A DNA stretch of 64,000 bases from Anadara kagoshimensis (Eukaryota; Mollusca; Bivalvia; Arcoida; Arcidae), in the NCBI GenBank assembly GCA_021292105.1, contig CM037863.1, forward strand, positions 9,674,085 through 9,738,084. The letters are read 5' to 3'. The position numbers and the translations under genes are program-made. The notes beneath the pieces were generated by a model, which was given only the letters and a program-made list of their open reading frames with translations, was not told the DNA's origin and did not search any database. Positions 60,275-64,000 of this stretch are shown here, one piece after another (the first letter of the stretch is position 1; every line of letters begins with the position of its first letter).

Positions 60275-60518
60275 TAGGCAAACAGCATTGACCTGTCCGT
60301 TTGACCGTTAATTTAGATATTTATTTTGGTCCAGTATACTTTCCTAATAGGGAAACACATGTTTAGTTCTTCCATGTACAGCATGGAAGGCATACATTAT
60401 TTATGTATTAACTACGGATCCTGACATTACCTATGTGTTGAATGGACAATCGTAATAATTATATAAATATGAATACACCCAACGAAAGGTCAAGCTGACA
60501 GGTCAATGTTGTTTGCCA
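60275..60518. mobile_element. MITE, family C copy 2
   Basis: Ends GGCAAACAGCATTGACCTGT and CAGGTCAATGTTGTTTGCC; 244 bp. It lies about 120 bp upstream of the EF-hand start codon. Confidence 0.75.
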
Positions 60519-60638
60519 TTTAATTTTAGATTTCACTTTTGATTATAGCTATAAATTGACATACGTCATATTTGGACATTCATGTTTTCTTCATTGTTAG
60601 TTTAGTTTTAATTCATTTTTGTCTTCAAATCATACAAG

Positions 60639-60647
60639 ATGGCGATG
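60639..60647 (+). CDS. EF-hand gene exon 1 (9 coding bases)
   Basis: ATGGCGATG followed by GTAAGT; context CAAGATGGCG. Only three codons precede the first intron. Start choice rests on frame continuity with exon 2. Confidence 0.65.
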
Positions 60648-63600
60648 GTAAGTTTGACATCATAATATTCATTAATGAGTTTTAATTTGACTTCAAGTTC
60701 AGAGTTTGCTAAATTATACGTGTTTGTCAGTACTGTCATGTGTTATTTTTGAATCAAACACAAACATACCAGTCCGTGTTAAAACACTATATAATAAGTG
60801 CAACACGTGAACTTTCATTGTGGAAATGACTAGGTCAGATGCTCCGGAAAGGTAATGACGCCCTGTTTAGCTAGCTACATGGTCAAAAAATTAGAAGAAA
60901 TGAAAGGAAGTTTAACATGGAACTATGTGACGTCAAATATCTATACATGATAGTTTTGGATACAGAACACGTTTGAGGGCGATGGTAAGCCTAGGTTTGC
61001 AATATCCGCGAAACAACAATTTATTTGTGAGCACATTTCTTCGTTGTATAAATTTCCCCTGGTAGATCTTTTTTTTAAAAATATCAAAATTTACGTATGT
61101 ACGTGTCCAATATGTAGCAGAGCATGTTTTCCTTCCTCTTTTCAGGGAACGAATTAATTTACCGTGAATCTTGTCATCCTTGTTTTAAATATTGCTATTG
61201 GAATGAAAACCCTACTTTAAACGGTATGATCATTTTTTGAGAGTTTTATGATAAATGGTCTACTGAACGCAATGGTCTCATACCTTATTATATAAACTAC
61301 TAGTAGTTATGCGTATAAATCGTTACCTATGAAGAGTTGCTCCCCTTTGGTTGTTACTGCCAACAGATGCCCTTTTATCTTATCTAATACCGATTCAGAT
61401 CATTTCTTACAAATCACATCATTAACGTACTAGACAGCCTATAGGTTCGAACCCAACTTGGGACAGATTCTAGTGTGAGAAAGTTTATCAGTTCGGGCAC
61501 TCCGGTTTCCCCATCAATCCCCAATCAATCAATCAATCAATCAATCAAAAAATAAATCGATCAATCAATCAACAGATCAACCAAACAATGGGATATAAGG
61601 TAAAGAATCTTGATTGGGACTTGAAACATTCTCACTCCCTTAGGTAAACAATGATCATTACACATTTTAAATGATTATCTACGAGAGTATTTTAAACAGT
61701 TCTGCCACAAACTTATAAGGACCAGGATCAATTTATTTAAATGAAAACGAATCAAATAACCCTCTTTTGTAAATAAAGTAAAATTCACTAGAACGGTCTC
61801 TTTAGATCCAAATACCCCACGTCCCCAACATTAATGTTTTCCTAGACCTTTCCAATATACCTTGGTACAAGGTCATGACACACCTTTGGACCATGAAGAT
61901 TATTCACGTCACGTTTTATGACAGTTGTACAGTTGTACACGTATTGATGCCACATTTTCTCAATAACCATGTGCTTATTGCTGATATTAGTAGCGATGCA
62001 AATATATCGTAAAAATATCTGACAAGAAAATTTCAGAGAGACTAATTAATACAGCTCATGTCCTTGTTGTTAATATGCAATTACATGTGTGTATTATGTT
62101 TGTTTTAGTTTAAACCTTGTTTGTCGATTAGTGAGCAGCAATGATTTTGATCTGTTCAACAAATATTGGAGGCTTTTGCAAAGAGGATAAATAATTGTGG
62201 AGATGAATGATGTTTCACTGTAGTCACTTTAAGTTTCGTTTTTTCATTTAACTTTATAGGCATTTGATGAAGAAGATGGTTTAAGACCAAGTGAAGCCGC
62301 AGGTAAGAGGAAAATGTATTTAATTACATTTGAAAAGAAACCAGACCACTTTTGGGGTCAGGTAATCGATCGGGTCGTTGTTTTCATATAAATGACTTCA
62401 ACGGGAGCCAAATAAAAAAAAACTAACATTTTATTTTACACTTTAATTAAAATGTTATGAAGTACTTGTCATATGACGATTCCAAAAGAAGACGTTTTAA
62501 TGTACTTCCATACAGCTGTTCCAATGTCCGTTCAAATTAAAGTCAGTTATTCGAGTGTCGCCAGAAGTAAGGTGTTCCAGTTCTCATCTAAAGTCATGTC
62601 CGATCCCCGTTCAAAATGCATTGTTTCAGTCCCTATTGCACTTCTTCACCACCACCACCATTTTGTAAAAGAAGGTTTGTAATCCAAAACAAACATATTA
62701 ATCCATGTTCGAATCACACCCCAGAAGCAAAGTAAACACTTTGGAACTGACAAGTCAGGTTAGACACGTGAACTTTCACCAGGGAAGTGAGGCCGTGTGC
62801 TCCGGAAGGGTAAGTACCTCCTGTTTAGCTCATCTGTTTTTATTAAATCATTGGACTGTTTAGAAATGACATTTATATTACTGTAATTTCACCAACTGTT
62901 GAATAACGTTTGTCAAATTAGAATGCTTTGTACGACAAAGGAAGTTAACTGTTAACGCCAATTTCTAGACAGTTCAATAGTTATATTACCATTTTGTTTG
63001 GTTGTTTTGTTTGTGTTTTTTTGAAAATCTTAGTTTTGTTTGTTAACTCTGAAATAAACGTTGTTGTTTACAAGATGCACGACCAGTTTTTAAACAGCCA
63101 ACGCATGAGCTCGTGTGTATTGCAAATGCAATATTTAGCATAAATTGAGTGACGTCACTTGATCAATGGTACTTATAGTCATATAATTACGTTTGGTCTA
63201 AAACAGAGATTTATAGAACAAAAAAATTTGAAATGTAAATATATATGAAGTATGTACTGACCTATCGAAAGTTTAACACTTAGTTAACGAATTATTGCCT
63301 ACTCGACAACACATCCGGACCTCCCCCTCGTTAACTACAGTACAGACCTTTCAAAAGTTTAACTCTCAGTTAACGAATTAGTGCCGAATCGACAACACAT
63401 CCGAACCTCGCCCGGTTAACTATATCTCGACAGCAGGTGCCATCTATTTCTTAATAGCATTTGGCCATTAGCAATCGATATTTCGACAACTCTGTAACCG
63501 ACCTTTGGCTCATTTTCGTTACTTCAATGTTAAACTTTCGATTGGTCTGTACTGTATGTATAGTGATTTGCCAAAAAAGCGACTGCGAAGAAATAGGTAG

Positions 63601-63868
63601 CAGCTGCCGAGATTTAGCTGACGGAGGGCCGAAATGAGTTGCCATTTGAGTACTAATCCGTTAGCTAAGTGTTAAACTTTCGACAACCCTGTACTGTAGT
63701 TTACTTGTTTGTTTCGTTATACAGAGTTAATGGAAGCATTTTCTATGTTTGACAAGAACAACGATGGAAAGATTAATACATCTGAGCTTGGAGTAGTTAT
63801 ACGGGCACTTGGACAGAACCCAACCGAGGCGGAAATAGAAAAGTTTATGAAGAAGTTTGACAAAGACG
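60639..63868 (+). CDS. Calmodulin-like EF-hand protein, 5' part
   Basis: Three coding exons (60639-60647, 62260-62302, 63725-63868) join to MAMAFDEEDGLRPSEAAE, LMEAFSMFDKNNDGKINTSE, LGVVIRALGQNPTEAEIEKF and MKKFDKDG. The first EF-hand loop DKNNDGKINTSE has all calcium ligands; LGQNPTEAEI is a calmodulin hallmark, and the second loop begins at the last exon edge. The N-terminus is longer and different from calmodulin's. The gene continues past the window. Likely a calcium sensor, or a light-chain-like protein; which one cannot be told from one hand. Confidence 0.88.
60879..62259 (+). other. EF-hand gene intron 1
   Basis: No exon recognised. Holds a SINE-like stretch near 61440-61640 with CAATCAATCAATC repeats and the repeat relative of 1140 near 61790. 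Confidence 0.45.
62260..62302 (+). CDS. EF-hand gene exon 2
   Basis: Encodes AFDEEDGLRPSEAA between a TTTATAG acceptor and GTAAGA donor. Phase 0 in, 1 out. Confidence 0.8.
63256..63699. mobile_element. TIR element with internal duplication
   Basis: CTACAGTACAGACCTTTCAA at about 63336 is complemented by 'ctttcgacaaccctgtactgtag' ending 63699. A unit of about 85 bp (GTTTAACACTTAGTTAACGA) at 63256 repeats at 63341, and GTTAAACTTTCGATTGGTCT at 63529 is a further inverted copy. It ends 25 bp before exon 3. Confidence 0.6.
63725..63868 (+). CDS. EF-hand gene exon 3: first EF hand
   Basis: Encodes helix E, the loop DKNNDGKINTSE and helix F, then the linker and the start of a second helix-loop. Donor GTATGT. 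Confidence 0.9.
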
Positions 63869-64000
63869 GTATGTAAATAACATTTGATTAAGGTAGCACT
63901 AAGGTAAAATAAACATGTAGTTTAAGGACACTCGATGTTCATGGACCCTTGTCTCAGTTGTCTGGTTATCTCCCTTTAATTTTTGGTTTGTGATGTTTTT

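Larger units (their letters stand above)
60799..62830 (+). repeat. Duplicated block on both sides of EF-hand exon 2
   Basis: 60799-60878 and 62761-62830 share CACGTGAACTTTCA, GTGCTCCGGAA-like and 'cctgtttagct', plus weaker similarity just upstream (60736 and 62682). Each has CCGGAA-GGGTAA, a donor-like junction. Confidence 0.55.

Noticed and set aside
62473-62682. Frame ending in a histidine run
   Set aside because: Low-complexity CAC repeat, no splice support, lies in an EF-hand intron.

Overview
This is a 64 kb, AT-rich, repeat-laden stretch of an invertebrate nuclear genome. Long introns with GT-AG junctions, many tRNA-headed SINEs, MITE families, LINE reverse transcriptase relics and a two-copy pearl/Helentron-like element with internal 145 bp repeats suggest a mollusc, probably a bivalve. 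The species is an inference; no ribosomal or mitochondrial marker is present.

Three host genes are visible. (1) Plus strand, 6291-25820: a 13-exon immunoglobulin-superfamily receptor whose Ig1, Ig2, Ig4 and cytoplasmic tail match the L1CAM/neuroglian family. It has only five Ig-like domains, no fibronectin III repeats, a last Ig domain without cysteines, one transmembrane helix and a tail ending in a FIGQY-type ankyrin-binding motif (here FIGLY). The transmembrane exon carries an apparent one-base frame mismatch with the tail. (2) Minus strand, 53794-39561: an 11-exon cholinesterase/neuroligin-family carboxylesterase of 643 residues whose exon phases close perfectly, with a signal peptide, an intact but unusual catalytic triad (Ser in GASTG, Asp for Glu, His in AHGQEL), a C-terminal membrane anchor and a very short tail. 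(3) Plus strand, 60639 to beyond the right edge: the first three coding exons of a calmodulin-like EF-hand gene. Genes 1 and 2 converge; genes 2 and 3 diverge. Both complete genes encode single-pass surface proteins of families used in neural adhesion, but no functional link is shown.

Layout: 1-6176 upstream DNA with three copies of a MITE that has 6 bp target duplications; 6177-25820 the L1-like gene, whose fifth intron holds a 3.76 kb TIR transposon and whose tenth intron holds a pearl/Helentron-like element; 25821-39560 3'UTR and intergenic DNA with minisatellites, SINEs, MITEs, a long hairpin and the second, inverted pearl-like copy; 39561-53794 the carboxylesterase gene with introns full of MITEs, hairpins and a tandem array of copies of its own catalytic-His exon start; 53795-60638 promoter region, a CR1/Jockey-like and an RTE-like LINE relic, a 63 bp minisatellite and foldback DNA; 60639-64000 the start of the EF-hand gene. 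No LTR element, virus-like element, CRISPR array or RNA gene was recognised.
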